From Candidatus Makaraimicrobium thalassicum (GTDB lineage Bacteria; Omnitrophota; Gorgyraeia; Tantalellales; Tantalellaceae), in assembly GCA_003644505.1 (NCBI GenBank), contig QNCM01000009.1:1-45685 (forward strand): DNA of 45,685 nucleotides. The letters run 5' to 3'. The position numbers and the translations under genes were made by a program. Shown here piece by piece: positions 17,532-25,675 of this stretch. The notes beneath the pieces were generated by a model. It did not search any database, was not told the origin of the DNA, and was given only the letters and a program-made list of their open reading frames with translations. Position 1 is the first letter of the stretch; every line of letters starts with the position of its first letter.

Positions 17532-17633
17532 GGCGCATTCTCTCCTTCTACTTTGATCTTAATTTCAGACGACAGATATTGAGAGCAATGATACCTTATA
17601 ATTTCCGATTTGCAAGATTATTTGTGTGAAAAA

Positions 17634-19835
17634 TCAAGAAATATCAGGCGACCCGGCAAATTGTTTTCTGTACTGACCTGCCGCTTTTACCAGTTTTCCC
17701 AGCGAGGCCTCGACCTCTTCCCATCCCCTTGTCTTTAACCCGCAATCGGGGTTTATCCATATATTTTCAGGTCCGAACAGTTTAATGCTTTTGTCGAGTA
17801 TTGTTCTTATCGTCTTCTCTTCAGCGGGATATCTGGAATGTATATCCCAGAGCCCCGGTCCTATACCCCTCTTAAACCCGGCCCTGGCAAAAGTATCCAG
17901 CACCTTACCCTTCTCTCTCGCGGTCTCTATCGTTATAACGTCGAAATTCATTTTTAATATCCATTTCATGATCTCTCCGAATTCCGAATAGCACAAATGC
18001 GTATGCACCTGGATCTTTTCCGGCAATCTGGAAGTGAGGTTAAAGCTTCTCACGGCCCATCTGAAATACTCCTCTTTCTTCCTCTCCTTTAAAGGGGAAT
18101 ACTCTTTGATCGCCGGTTCATCTATCTGTATTATTTTTATCCCTTTCCTGTTCAATTCCCTTGCTTCTTCATTCAAGGCCGAAGCCAGTTCAAAAGCGGC
18201 CTTATGAACAGGGGTGGTCCTGAGATTGTAACTCCACGCAAGGATAGTTACCGGCCCCGTGAAGATGCCTTTGACCGGTTTTCCCGTGATCCTGTCGGCA
18301 TATGTCGTCTCTCTGACCGTCAGAGCACGGGTCCTTTTTATCCTGTCATACACGATGGGCGGCCTGTATACCCTGGTGCCGTAAGATATTATCCATCCGT
18401 TCTCAGTTGTTACAAACCCGCCTAAACGCTGAGCGAAAAATTCCACCATATCGCTCCGCTCAAACTCCCCATGGACAAGCACATCCAGGCCGATGCGGTC
18501 CTCTTCGCCCACAAGAGCCGATATTCTGGAATCTATGAAGTCCCTGTATTTTGACGCGGACAGCCTCTTCCTGCGAAAATCAAGGCGCATCTTTCTGACC
18601 TCTCTGTCCTGCGGAAAACTGCCGATAGTGGTTGTGGGAAAAAGGGGAAGCCCCAGTTCCCTGTCATGCACTTTCTTCCTTTTCGGATATTCTTTCTCCG
18701 GTATCGAAAGAGTGTCGAATGTTTTCGGAATGATTCCTGACGGCTTCTCCCGGACATTTCTGCTCCACTTCCCGGCTTTCGCGGTGCCGCCCTCAAAAGC
18801 CCTCTTTATGAGGCTCAATTCATGCAGGCGCTCTTCGGCGAAACTTATAAGCCTTTTTATCTTCGGGGTCATCTTCGTCTCGTTCTCCAGAGAGACCGGA
18901 AGATGAAAAAGCGGGGCGCTGTTCGATATCATTATTCTTTCATCGTCAAGATCTGCCGCTTCCTTTATGTCTCTCAGGAGTTTCACTCTTGCCGCTATGT
19001 CCGAACGTCTTACCGAACGGCCGTCCACCACGCCGCATATCAGGCCTTTATCTTCCGGGAAACCCTTCTTTCTGAGGATATCAAGATTGTCCGCACCTGC
19101 CACAAAATCCAGGCCTATGGCAGCCACCGGCAATTCATACAGCGCTTCCAGAAAATCCACACTCTCATAATAAGTGACAAGATTGACATCGATGCCGGCA
19201 GGTATCATCTTTCTGTAATTTCTGACTATAAGGCGCACATCTCCGGCGGGCACTTCGCCGCAAAAAGCCGGCTCTTCAAGATGCACCGAACCTGCGCCCC
19301 CTCTCTTTAATCGTCCGAACAGTTCTTTATATACGAGACAGAGCTCCTCAAAACTTCCGGCAAAACCGTCCTCAAGCCTGCTGAGTTTCAAAAAAGTATA
19401 AGGCCCGACAACGAATACGGGCATATCCTTATTCCGCGGCGTATTCTTGAAATTTAAGAGCGGCTTGTTCCATGATAATCTGAATTTTGTCCCTTTCTTT
19501 ATATGCGGCACAAGGTAGTGGTAATTCGTGTTGAAATATTTCTTCATCTCGAGCGCTTTTTTGCCCCGTCCGAAAGAAAAATACCGGCCGAGATCATTCG
19601 ACCTGTATATGCCGAGCATAAGAGCGGTATCGAATATGTTGTCATAAAGGGTAAATTCCCCCACGGGAAAGATATCCACATTTTCCCTGTAAGCGGCTTC
19701 CCTCTGCCTTTGCACTTTATCCAGTAAAGCCACCAGTCGTTTCTCGCCTATTCTGCCCGACCAGAACCCCTCAATAGACGACTTAAATTCCCTCTTTTTC
19801 CCCAGCCTTGGAAAACCATAAGCATACGTCCACAT
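17634..19835 (-). CDS. metE: cobalamin-independent methionine synthase
   Basis: MetE transfers the methyl group of 5-methyltetrahydrofolate (polyglutamate) to homocysteine. The protein has 733 residues; E. coli MetE has 753. The start at 19835 gives M-W-T-Y-A-Y-G-F-P-R-L-G, the conserved beginning, with AGGAGGA upstream; a longer frame to 19868 would run through that ribosome site. The zinc ligands are visible as H-L-C in V-H-T-H-L-C-Y (near residue 612), Glu in T-I-E-T-A-R-E and Cys in N-P-D-C-G-L (near 697). An upstream cobalamin riboswitch and terminator indicate that it is shut off when B12 is plentiful. That predicts a B12-dependent MetH elsewhere in the genome. Confidence 0.97.
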   Translation of the reverse strand: MWTYAYGFPRLGKKREFKSSIEGFWSGRIGEKRLVALLDKVQRQREAAYRENVDIFPVGEFTLYDNIFDTALMLGIYRSNDLGRYFSFGRGKKALEMKKYFNTNYHYLVPHIKKGTKFRLSWNKPLLNFKNTPRNKDMPVFVVGPYTFLKLSRLEDGFAGSFEELCLVYKELFGRLKRGGAGSVHLEEPAFCGEVPAGDVRLIVRNYRKMIPAGIDVNLVTYYESVDFLEALYELPVAAIGLDFVAGADNLDILRKKGFPEDKGLICGVVDGRSVRRSDIAARVKLLRDIKEAADLDDERIMISNSAPLFHLPVSLENETKMTPKIKRLISFAEERLHELSLIKRAFEGGTAKAGKWSRNVREKPSGIIPKTFDTLSIPEKEYPKRKKVHDRELGLPLFPTTTIGSFPQDREVRKMRLDFRRKRLSASKYRDFIDSRISALVGEEDRIGLDVLVHGEFERSDMVEFFAQRLGGFVTTENGWIISYGTRVYRPPIVYDRIKRTRALTVRETTYADRITGKPVKGIFTGPVTILAWSYNLRTTPVHKAAFELASALNEEARELNRKGIKIIQIDEPAIKEYSPLKERKKEEYFRWAVRSFNLTSRLPEKIQVHTHLCYSEFGEIMKWILKMNFDVITIETAREKGKVLDTFARAGFKRGIGPGLWDIHSRYPAEEKTIRTILDKSIKLFGPENIWINPDCGLKTRGWEEVEASLGKLVKAAGQYRKQFAGSPDIS

Positions 19836-19902
19836 TTCATATCCTCCTCCGTTATTGTCCCTCTCCAACCTGCCCCTGATCTGAACCGCAAATAAGCGCC
19901 GA

Positions 19903-19931
19903 AAATAAAAAACCGGCCCTCACGGGGCCGG
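19903..19931 (-). terminator. riboswitch-controlled terminator upstream of metE
   Basis: The stem CCGGCCC/GGGCCGG (19913-19919 and 19925-19931), with a 5-nt loop, is followed on the minus strand by a run of T interrupted by one A. It lies between the cobalamin aptamer and the metE ribosome site, so it is the expected expression platform: terminator formation with B12 bound. Confidence 0.88.
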
Positions 19932-19947
19932 CGCACAAAAGGTTCCC

Positions 19948-20094
19948 ATATCTTCTGTTTCCCTTACCCCGGAAGGTACTCTCCGGAACAGACAATAGAC
20001 CGGGCTCTTTCGCCATGGCAGGCGAACATTACCGTTGCCGGGCAGCGCCCCGAATCTCACGGAGACTTCCTCTGTCCATCCGGTTAAAAGATAT
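19948..20094 (-). promoter_or_regulatory. cobalamin riboswitch aptamer for metE
   Basis: On the minus strand, P1 pairs ATATCTT (20088-20094) with AAGATAT (19948-19954). In between are the B12-aptamer core features: GGAAG, then GTGAGATTC, the GGGCGCTGCCCGGCAACGG block with downstream GTAA (the counterpart of the CCCGCxACUGU box), and GAGCCCGGTC. The aptamer is about 147 nt. A TTGACG hexamer at 20137-20142 may belong to its promoter. The gene identity (metE) and the terminator that follows fit B12 repression. Confidence 0.9.
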
Positions 20095-20204
20095 TCGTTA
20101 AAAATGCCAAAAATACAGATCAGCAGTCGGATCAGCCGTCAAAAAAAACTCAACTTTATGGCCGCTGATCTCCGCGGCATGATACTTATCGATAGTTGAA
20201 CACC

Positions 20205-20672
20205 TTATTTTATAAAAGTCTCAAGTTTCTCTATTATTTTTCTATTCTGTTCCGAGCTTATTTTGACTGTAATATCCGTTACAAAATCAGATGCTTTGAT
20301 CATATCCTCGGACGACATGTCATATATCTGCAACCCGCTCGAATAATACGCCCTTTTATCCCCCGGAGCAGAAGGGCACAGGATCTGCCACAATAGTCTG
20401 CCCCTGGCAGTTATAGGCGCTCCAGCGGCCGAAACATAAATCTTCAATTCCAGCTCGGTATTTTTCTCCAGTTCATCCGCCATGATAATGTTAACGCCGG
20501 TACAGCTTATATTCTTTGAAAAAGCGATTCCCTGCACCAGCGGTTCTCTTGTGGTCTTGTATCCCACTTTCAGGATAACCTCGGCTCTGTAAAACTTTCT
20601 ATGTTCAAAAGTAGGCACCATACCCCCCCTTTTATCTCCGTTATTATATTCCTTTTTCAGGTCACAATACAA
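20205..20672 (-). CDS. PilZ-domain protein
   Basis: The 155 residues contain a PilZ fold, with the R-K-F-Y-R-A motif near residues 25-30 and the downstream N-I-S-C-T-G-V motif near 54-60. These correspond to the RxxxR and (D/N)xSxxG motifs that bind cyclic-di-GMP, although the first is R-x-x-x-R only if read as H-R-K-F-Y-R. It may tune motility or envelope functions through c-di-GMP. The ATG at 20672 has AAGGA 9 nt upstream. An alternative ATG at 20621 lies directly behind a G-rich run and would remove 17 low-information residues. No signal peptide is visible. A GCCGC/GCGGC hairpin about 25 bp past the stop is followed by a distant T run and is a doubtful terminator. Confidence 0.82.
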   Translation of the reverse strand: MYCDLKKEYNNGDKRGGMVPTFEHRKFYRAEVILKVGYKTTREPLVQGIAFSKNISCTGVNIIMADELEKNTELELKIYVSAAGAPITARGRLLWQILCPSAPGDKRAYYSSGLQIYDMSSEDMIKASDFVTDITVKISSEQNRKIIEKLETFIK

Positions 20673-20745
20673 TAAAATCCTTAAACACGACTATACCAGC
20701 ATTATAAACTTTCTGCAAGGCAAATAAAGAAAAGGCCGTGCCGCT

Positions 20746-21795
20746 TCATTCCAGCATTCTTAATCCGGAAACCATGGAACGCGCGAGTTTAAACGTCCGT
20801 CTTTTGGGAAAACCGGGAAACATGTTGACATCCAGCACATAAATATTTTCCATATTACTGTCTATCGCTATATCAATACCGGCGAAGTTCAGCTTCAAAA
20901 CTTTCATGGTCTTTAAAGACTGCCTGTTGATCTTTGAGATGATCTTCCGCGGCATTACTCTCAGCAATTTTGGATCGCCTTTCCCGCCCTGAGAGATATT
21001 CGTCGTAACAGAATCAATATTGTTCTTTCTTGGATATATATAAAGCACCTTGTCAAGAAAACAGTAAACCCTGAAATCGACTTTAAATCCTTTCAGATTG
21101 AACAGTTCAACAGCTTCCTCGATGATCACGTCTTTACAAAGTAAGCTCTTCAAAAATCCGGTGTTGCCGGTTATCCCGTGGAATTTCCACCCTTGATCGG
21201 AACGTATATTTGCGATCCTGTTCTCCCTGAATCTGAAATTGGTCTGCCAGTTGTCCTTCTCCAGAAAAGTTATACCCTTCCCCATCGAGCCATACCGGGG
21301 TTTGATATACATCTTCCGGCCGTCTCCAAGCAGGTTTTTGACGACCCTGACGCTTCTGGTGTCTATCCTTTGAGGGACGTTTATGCCTGATCCGGAGAGA
21401 GCCTCCTGCGCAAGCAATTTATCCCTGTAAAGCGACGATACGCGCGGATCATTTATAAAAAACAGGTCCTTCCCCGGCAAAACGGACTCGATCCTGGCAA
21501 TAAGGTCTTCGCTGAAACGGCTGAACTTCCTGCAAAAGCTCAAGTTCCCGTATATGCCCCGGTAACCCCTGTGTTCGATGTTCCTGTTCCAGTAGTAAAA
21601 CGGAAAAAAAAGAAAAACTATGACCTTCCCGGTGGAGATCCCCAGGTCTTCCGCGTTGAAAAGCTCTTCATAATCCACGGCTTTATAGTTAAAGCCCTGT
21701 TCCAGAATATATTTTCTCTCTTTATCGAACTTCCGAAAAGAATCGTAATCGGGGGGGTCCCCTATGGCCAGGATCGTGGTATCTTTTTTTCTCAT
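20746..21795 (-). CDS. ATP-grasp ligase-like protein
   Basis: This 349-residue protein has the ATP-grasp layout: Y-I-K-P-R-Y-G-S-M-G-K-G-I near residue 165, an acidic V-I-I-E-E-A-V-E strand near 230, D-F-R-V-Y near 245, and the metal-binding end I-Y-V-L-D-V-N-M-F-P-G-F near 325. It is most like the RimK/YheC-type branch that joins a carboxylate to an amine, but its substrate is unknown. The stop of the upstream LKR-like gene lies 4 nt before the ATG; a TTG at 21807 would overlap that gene. The two are almost certainly one operon, so the acceptor may be a lysine-derived compound. That last point is inference. Confidence 0.8.
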   Translation of the reverse strand: MRKKDTTILAIGDPPDYDSFRKFDKERKYILEQGFNYKAVDYEELFNAEDLGISTGKVIVFLFFPFYYWNRNIEHRGYRGIYGNLSFCRKFSRFSEDLIARIESVLPGKDLFFINDPRVSSLYRDKLLAQEALSGSGINVPQRIDTRSVRVVKNLLGDGRKMYIKPRYGSMGKGITFLEKDNWQTNFRFRENRIANIRSDQGWKFHGITGNTGFLKSLLCKDVIIEEAVELFNLKGFKVDFRVYCFLDKVLYIYPRKNNIDSVTTNISQGGKGDPKLLRVMPRKIISKINRQSLKTMKVLKLNFAGIDIAIDSNMENIYVLDVNMFPGFPKRRTFKLARSMVSGLRMLE

Positions 21796-21799
21796 AAAT

Positions 21800-23110
21800 T
21801 TACCCAAAATCTTTTTTTAAATACTGATAATGTTTCATAAGTTCGGCGTTCTGAGTCACGACAGCCCCCCTTATCTCCCTGGGAATAGCGATATGTCTCC
21901 CGATATCCACGGTCCCGTGCGCGGCGATCTTATAAACGTATCCGCGGATAAGTTTACTGAAACTGTCGGAGGAATCCTTCGGCAGTTCCGTCGGCAGGTT
22001 ATCAACGGCAAGAAGCGTAATACCCCTGTCTTTATAACCGTCCCTGTAAATATCTTTTACCGGCGCATAAGTATAGGTCGGTTTTTTTCGGGTGGTGGTC
22101 CTGTAAGTCAGCTCAACAGCCCCGTCTATATCACACGAAATGTCGGCAATAAACTCCAGGCGGAAATCCTTCTTTTTATACAGATCTTTTATCATGTCCC
22201 TGGTCACCAGTTTCGGATAAGAAACGTTCCAGTAACCCGCGTTCATCAACATGTTAAGCTTCGGGATGTACCTGTCAAGGTTCGACTCAAACATATCCGG
22301 GTGTTTAAAGTATTCTTCCGGACAAAATTTCTTCCCTTTCATTGAACGCAGTCTTTCCTCCTTCTTAAAGACCATCATATATATCTTTTTATTATCATAT
22401 CTCTTCTGCCTGACAAAGCGTTTTATCTCCCCCGGATGCACTTCAACGGTGTTCATCAGGCCCAGTATCTCCTGGATCCCGCAGCTCACATTGCCATGCC
22501 CGATAATACCCGTGATAAAAGGCGTAAGCTTCCCCGGGAAACCCTCCTCTCTGACCCTTTTTCCGGCTCTTTCAACGGCGCGCTTGAGATCCTCTATCGA
22601 TCCGTATTTCCAGCAAGGCTTGAGCTGGAGAAAAGGCGTTTTGATGCCCCTGTTTTTCATCTTCTTCCCGTAATAATGAAGACTGTCAACCAGACCGCAT
22701 ATTCCCGCGAACCGCCCGAAATAGACCAGCCGTTTCCCGTTCCTGTCCGTGATCTTCTCATAATCCACCATGGTGACATCTTTTCTCAGGAACTCCTTCA
22801 ATAAGTGGATATTGTTATTCTGCCCTTTAGTGGCGTGCGAGAATATCATGTAGATCTTTCCGCTCAAAATGTCAGCGGGATCCGGCGCCTTGACCCCGAC
22901 AAGGAAAGACGCTTTTTTTATGCGTTTTACGATCCTGGCGCCCGCCTTGAAGTAGTCGTTGTCCTTGAAGATCCGAAAATCACTTGACACAACCTCGACT
23001 TCGATCCCCTTTTCGACCAGCCATCGCACGTCTGACGGCGTGAGGGGCGCCCTTCTCTCGCCTCTGTCCTCACTCTCCTTCAATATGCCGACTACCAGAC
23101 TTTTCTTCAT
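21800..23110 (-). CDS. lysine-ketoglutarate reductase / saccharopine dehydrogenase-like
   Basis: The 436 residues begin with the AlaDH/PNT N-terminal fold (G-I-L-K-E-S-E-D-R-G-E-R-R-A-P-L-T-P) and contain a nucleotide-binding loop G-I-I-G-H-G-N-V-S-C-G. The late motifs I-S-C-D-I-D-G-A-V-E, T-Y-A-P-V and V-D-N-L-P-T-E-L-P are characteristic of the lysine-ketoglutarate reductase half of AASS/LKR. It probably makes or splits saccharopine or a related opine using NAD(P)H. The ATG at 23110 is preferred; a TTG at 23119 has AAGGA better placed. No saccharopine dehydrogenase (glutamate-forming) gene follows. Instead an ATP-grasp gene does, which makes simple lysine catabolism less likely. Confidence 0.85.
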   Translation of the reverse strand: MKKSLVVGILKESEDRGERRAPLTPSDVRWLVEKGIEVEVVSSDFRIFKDNDYFKAGARIVKRIKKASFLVGVKAPDPADILSGKIYMIFSHATKGQNNNIHLLKEFLRKDVTMVDYEKITDRNGKRLVYFGRFAGICGLVDSLHYYGKKMKNRGIKTPFLQLKPCWKYGSIEDLKRAVERAGKRVREEGFPGKLTPFITGIIGHGNVSCGIQEILGLMNTVEVHPGEIKRFVRQKRYDNKKIYMMVFKKEERLRSMKGKKFCPEEYFKHPDMFESNLDRYIPKLNMLMNAGYWNVSYPKLVTRDMIKDLYKKKDFRLEFIADISCDIDGAVELTYRTTTRKKPTYTYAPVKDIYRDGYKDRGITLLAVDNLPTELPKDSSDSFSKLIRGYVYKIAAHGTVDIGRHIAIPREIRGAVVTQNAELMKHYQYLKKDFG

Positions 23111-23184
23111 CTTTCTCAAACAACCCTATCCTTTTAATGTTAATATTCTAACCCTCTGTAACCTCTGCGTGTACATACATATAT

Positions 23185-23228
23185 ATGATACTTATTTCCT
23201 GTTTACTTGCAAAAATTACTTGCAAAAA
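23185..23228 (-). promoter_or_regulatory. promoter with 13-bp tandem repeat for the LKR/ATP-grasp operon
   Basis: On the minus strand, TTGCAA (23207-23212) and TATCAT (23185-23190) are 16 bp apart. TTACTTGCAAAAA occurs twice in tandem (23203-23215 and 23216-23228, plus-strand reading). The first copy contains the -35, so the repeats may be an activator or repressor site. Confidence 0.45.
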
Positions 23229-23240
23229 AATAATTGAGGA

Positions 23241-23267
23241 TTGCTCCCGATACAGTCCCGGGAGCAA
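23241..23267. repeat. TTGCTCCC/GGGAGCAA inverted repeat
   Basis: Arms of 8 bp (23241-23248 and 23260-23267) flank an 11-nt loop that includes half of a CCCGGG. It lies directly after the flavin reductase stop. On the minus strand a T7 run begins about 10 nt later, so a weak terminator role is possible, but the arm composition also matches the CCCGGG palindromes at 10.5 and 11.8 kb. Confidence 0.6.
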
Positions 23268-23804
23268 CTATAATAAACGGCCCTTACCCGCGTATTCGCC
23301 TTTTTCGGATGAAACATGATAAACAGGATCGATCATACGCCTCGAGACTTCCTCTGTATATATCCTGTCATCAACCCACGCTGCCACGACCCTTCCGGCC
23401 ACTACGTAATGGTCACCCGCCGGTTTGACCCATTCGAGTTTACATTCAAAATTGGACTGGCACTCTTTTACCCTGAAAGGCTTCACTATCGCGCTTTTCA
23501 CAGGGGTAAGTCCAGCTTTTTCGAACTCGCTTACCTCTCTCGGCAAAGATCCCGCTGTTATATCGATCGCTTTTGCCAGTTCAGGCCCCGGAACAGCGAC
23601 AACAAACTCCTCTGTGTCCATAATATTCTTATACGTGTCCCTCGACCCGCTCACTCCAACGGCGTATAAAGGCGGACTAAAAGAAACCGGCATATTCATC
23701 CCGAATGGAGCCAGGTTCTTAACGTCACCATACAAAGTTGAAACCAGGACAACCGGCATCGGCGGTATGATCTTACTATATTCTTCAGCTTTGATCTCTG
23801 CCAT
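23268..23804 (-). CDS. flavin reductase-like FMN-binding split-barrel protein
   Basis: This 178-residue protein has the flavoredoxin/flavin-reductase layout: P-M-P-V-V-L-V-S-T near residue 15, N-L-A-P-F-G-M-N near 31, S-F-S-P-P-L-Y-A-V-G-V near 42, then K-N-I-M-D-T-E-E-F-V-V near 61. It probably binds FMN and reduces it or transfers electrons from it. The second of two adjacent ATGs (23804) is best placed relative to AGGAGG; the first (23807) is an alternative. It lies 12 bp after the patatin gene end on the same strand. The partner is unknown. Confidence 0.88.
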   Translation of the reverse strand: MAEIKAEEYSKIIPPMPVVLVSTLYGDVKNLAPFGMNMPVSFSPPLYAVGVSGSRDTYKNIMDTEEFVVAVPGPELAKAIDITAGSLPREVSEFEKAGLTPVKSAIVKPFRVKECQSNFECKLEWVKPAGDHYVVAGRVVAAWVDDRIYTEEVSRRMIDPVYHVSSEKGEYAGKGRLL

Positions 23805-23819
23805 CATTCTCCTCCTGTT

Positions 23820-24866
23820 TCAAAAATGGGGACAGCGCCCCTGCCCTTTTAATTCTTTTCTTCCGGAAATCGCCCTTCGGGCTGCTTCATACCCCTTCAA
23901 AACAGCCTCCTCTCCCCGATAAAACTCCAATGTATCAATATGGGCAACATCCGGCGTTATCACAATATCCGCTTCCCGCAATTGCGCTTTAACTATTTGA
24001 TATTCCATAGAATAAATCGCCTGCACTAAAACATCAAACATATTGGGAGTATTCATATCTATTTTTTTAGAGGCTACCGGCAGCCTCTGTGTGAGATTCT
24101 TGACAAATTTTTGGATTTTTTCCACCTGCCCGCTGTTTTCCCGTATGAAGGCATTGATCTGATCGTTCAAACTTAAAAAAATACTGCGTTTACCGGATGC
24201 ACTATCCGCACTAACAGGATTTTTATCTCCCGCGGCCGAACCTCTCTTCCTTCTGCCGGCCATTCTCGTTTCGGGAGCATGAATCACATTACACGCGATA
24301 ACAGAGGCCGCGCCCATCTCTTTCACAACATTCACGGGAAGGGGATTTACGGTCCCTCCGTCGCATAAAAACCTGTCTCCAAACTTCACCGGGATAAATA
24401 TAACCGGCATTGAAATACTGGCTCTTACAGCCTCGATCACAGAACCTTCTTTTATTAAAACTTCTTCTCCGGTATTCACATCGGCAGCTACCACTGCCAG
24501 AGGGATCTTCAGATCTTTGAACTGAATGTCTCCAATGATCGTCTTTAACAGTTCCTTGACTTTTTCTCCATGGACAAACCCTTTAAACATAAACACCAAA
24601 TTAAGATCTGCCAGTTGAAACAGCCTCCTCCAATCTGTTCCCAGAACCAGCTTTTCGAATTTCGATATCTCCCCTTTTCTGGCGTAACATGCGCCGACAA
24701 GCGCTCCTATACTTGTCCCGGCTATCATATCAATAGAAGCACCTTCTTCTCTCAGGGCCTTGATCACACCGATATGCGCCAGCCCTCTTGCCGCCCCGCT
24801 ACCCAGAACCAGCCCGGTTTTTGGCTTTCCACCGGCACCTGTTATCCTATTAAAAAGATTCTTCAT
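23820..24866 (-). CDS. patatin-like phospholipase (RssA/NTE type)
   Basis: This 348-residue serine hydrolase has the oxyanion loop G-S-G-A-A-R-G at 22-28, the nucleophile Ser52 in G-T-S-I-G and the catalytic aspartate in C-D-G-G-T near residue 169, giving a complete Ser-Asp dyad. It probably hydrolyses phospholipid or lysophospholipid acyl chains at the inner membrane. A linker around 205-235 is low in complexity. The last residues G-Q-G-R-C-P-H-F are encoded by a GC-rich GGGGACAGCGCCCC stretch that looks like a repeat fragment rather than family sequence. Its ATG overlaps the upstream hydrolase stop by 4 bp, so the two lipases are translationally coupled. Confidence 0.92.
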   Translation of the reverse strand: MKNLFNRITGAGGKPKTGLVLGSGAARGLAHIGVIKALREEGASIDMIAGTSIGALVGACYARKGEISKFEKLVLGTDWRRLFQLADLNLVFMFKGFVHGEKVKELLKTIIGDIQFKDLKIPLAVVAADVNTGEEVLIKEGSVIEAVRASISMPVIFIPVKFGDRFLCDGGTVNPLPVNVVKEMGAASVIACNVIHAPETRMAGRRKRGSAAGDKNPVSADSASGKRSIFLSLNDQINAFIRENSGQVEKIQKFVKNLTQRLPVASKKIDMNTPNMFDVLVQAIYSMEYQIVKAQLREADIVITPDVAHIDTLEFYRGEEAVLKGYEAARRAISGRKELKGQGRCPHF

Positions 24867-25675
24867 AGGTGCCCTCCTGATCCCTTATTATCCAGAAAAG
24901 ATCTTATGCCTTCGATGAATTGTTTCTCCGAGTCTATAAAGGCCGTGTTATGGGATCCACTTATTTTGAGGAATTCTTTCGGCGGGACTGCCGCGTTAAA
25001 CAGTTTTTCCCCCAGGTAGAAAGGCACGATCTCGTCATCCACGCTGTGTATGATCAGCTTCGGACAATTAACGTCCTTTATTTTAGGAACAGAATCGAAC
25101 CTGCTCGAGAAGACACACGGAGGGACAAAGGGATAGGCCATCCTGGCCATATCCTTAACCGACGTGAAAGTCTCCTCGGTGATAATGGCCCGGACTTTTT
25201 CTTTCCGCGCGAGATCTATCGCAACGGCCCCTCCGATCGACTCCCCGTAAAGAACGATCTTCTCCCGCGGGATATCACGTTTTTCTGTCAGATATTTAAA
25301 AGCCGCGGCCGCATCTTGATATAATCCCGGCTCGGACGGCACCCCCGTGCTCTTTCCGTAACCGCGATAATCGAAAATGAGCACGTTAAGACCCAGGCCA
25401 TGAAACATCAATATCTTCTCCAGCCTGTGACCGATATTTCCGGCGTTGCCGTGGCAAAAAATAAGCGTACATTCCGCCTTATCGTTAGGAATGAACCAGC
25501 CGTTTAACCGCTTATTATCGAACGTATCAAAATAGATCTCCTCATAAGATAATCCCACCGCCCCGGGGTAATAAGTGATCTGTTTCATGGGGAAATATAT
25601 GCTGCGCTTTTCGATATATCTCAGCGAGACAAGAAAAAGAACAATAAAAAGGATCATCCACAGAACTATTTTCAC
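24863..25675 (-). CDS. membrane-anchored alpha/beta hydrolase (BEM46/YfhR-like)
   Basis: The start is set at a GTG (25675) because GGGAGG lies just upstream and the GTG overlaps the stop of the preceding small gene as GTGA. This gives 270 residues. One N-terminal membrane helix (I-V-L-W-M-I-L-F-I-V-L-F-L-V) is followed by an alpha/beta hydrolase: oxyanion H-G-N-A-G-N near 75-80, the nucleophile Ser146 in G-E-S-I-G-G, the acid in S-V-D-D-E and the base in G-S-H-N-T. This is the layout of Bem46/YfhR-like serine hydrolases. It is coupled to the patatin downstream, suggesting shared lipid or ester metabolism. Confidence 0.87.
   Translation of the reverse strand: MKIVLWMILFIVLFLVSLRYIEKRSIYFPMKQITYYPGAVGLSYEEIYFDTFDNKRLNGWFIPNDKAECTLIFCHGNAGNIGHRLEKILMFHGLGLNVLIFDYRGYGKSTGVPSEPGLYQDAAAAFKYLTEKRDIPREKIVLYGESIGGAVAIDLARKEKVRAIITEETFTSVKDMARMAYPFVPPCVFSSRFDSVPKIKDVNCPKLIIHSVDDEIVPFYLGEKLFNAAVPPKEFLKISGSHNTAFIDSEKQFIEGIRSFLDNKGSGGHL

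Noticed and set aside
19836-20100. SAM riboswitch upstream of metE
   Set aside because: The conserved boxes (GGAAG, GTGAGATTC, GCCCGGCAACGG) fit the cobalamin aptamer, and SAM-I core features were not found.
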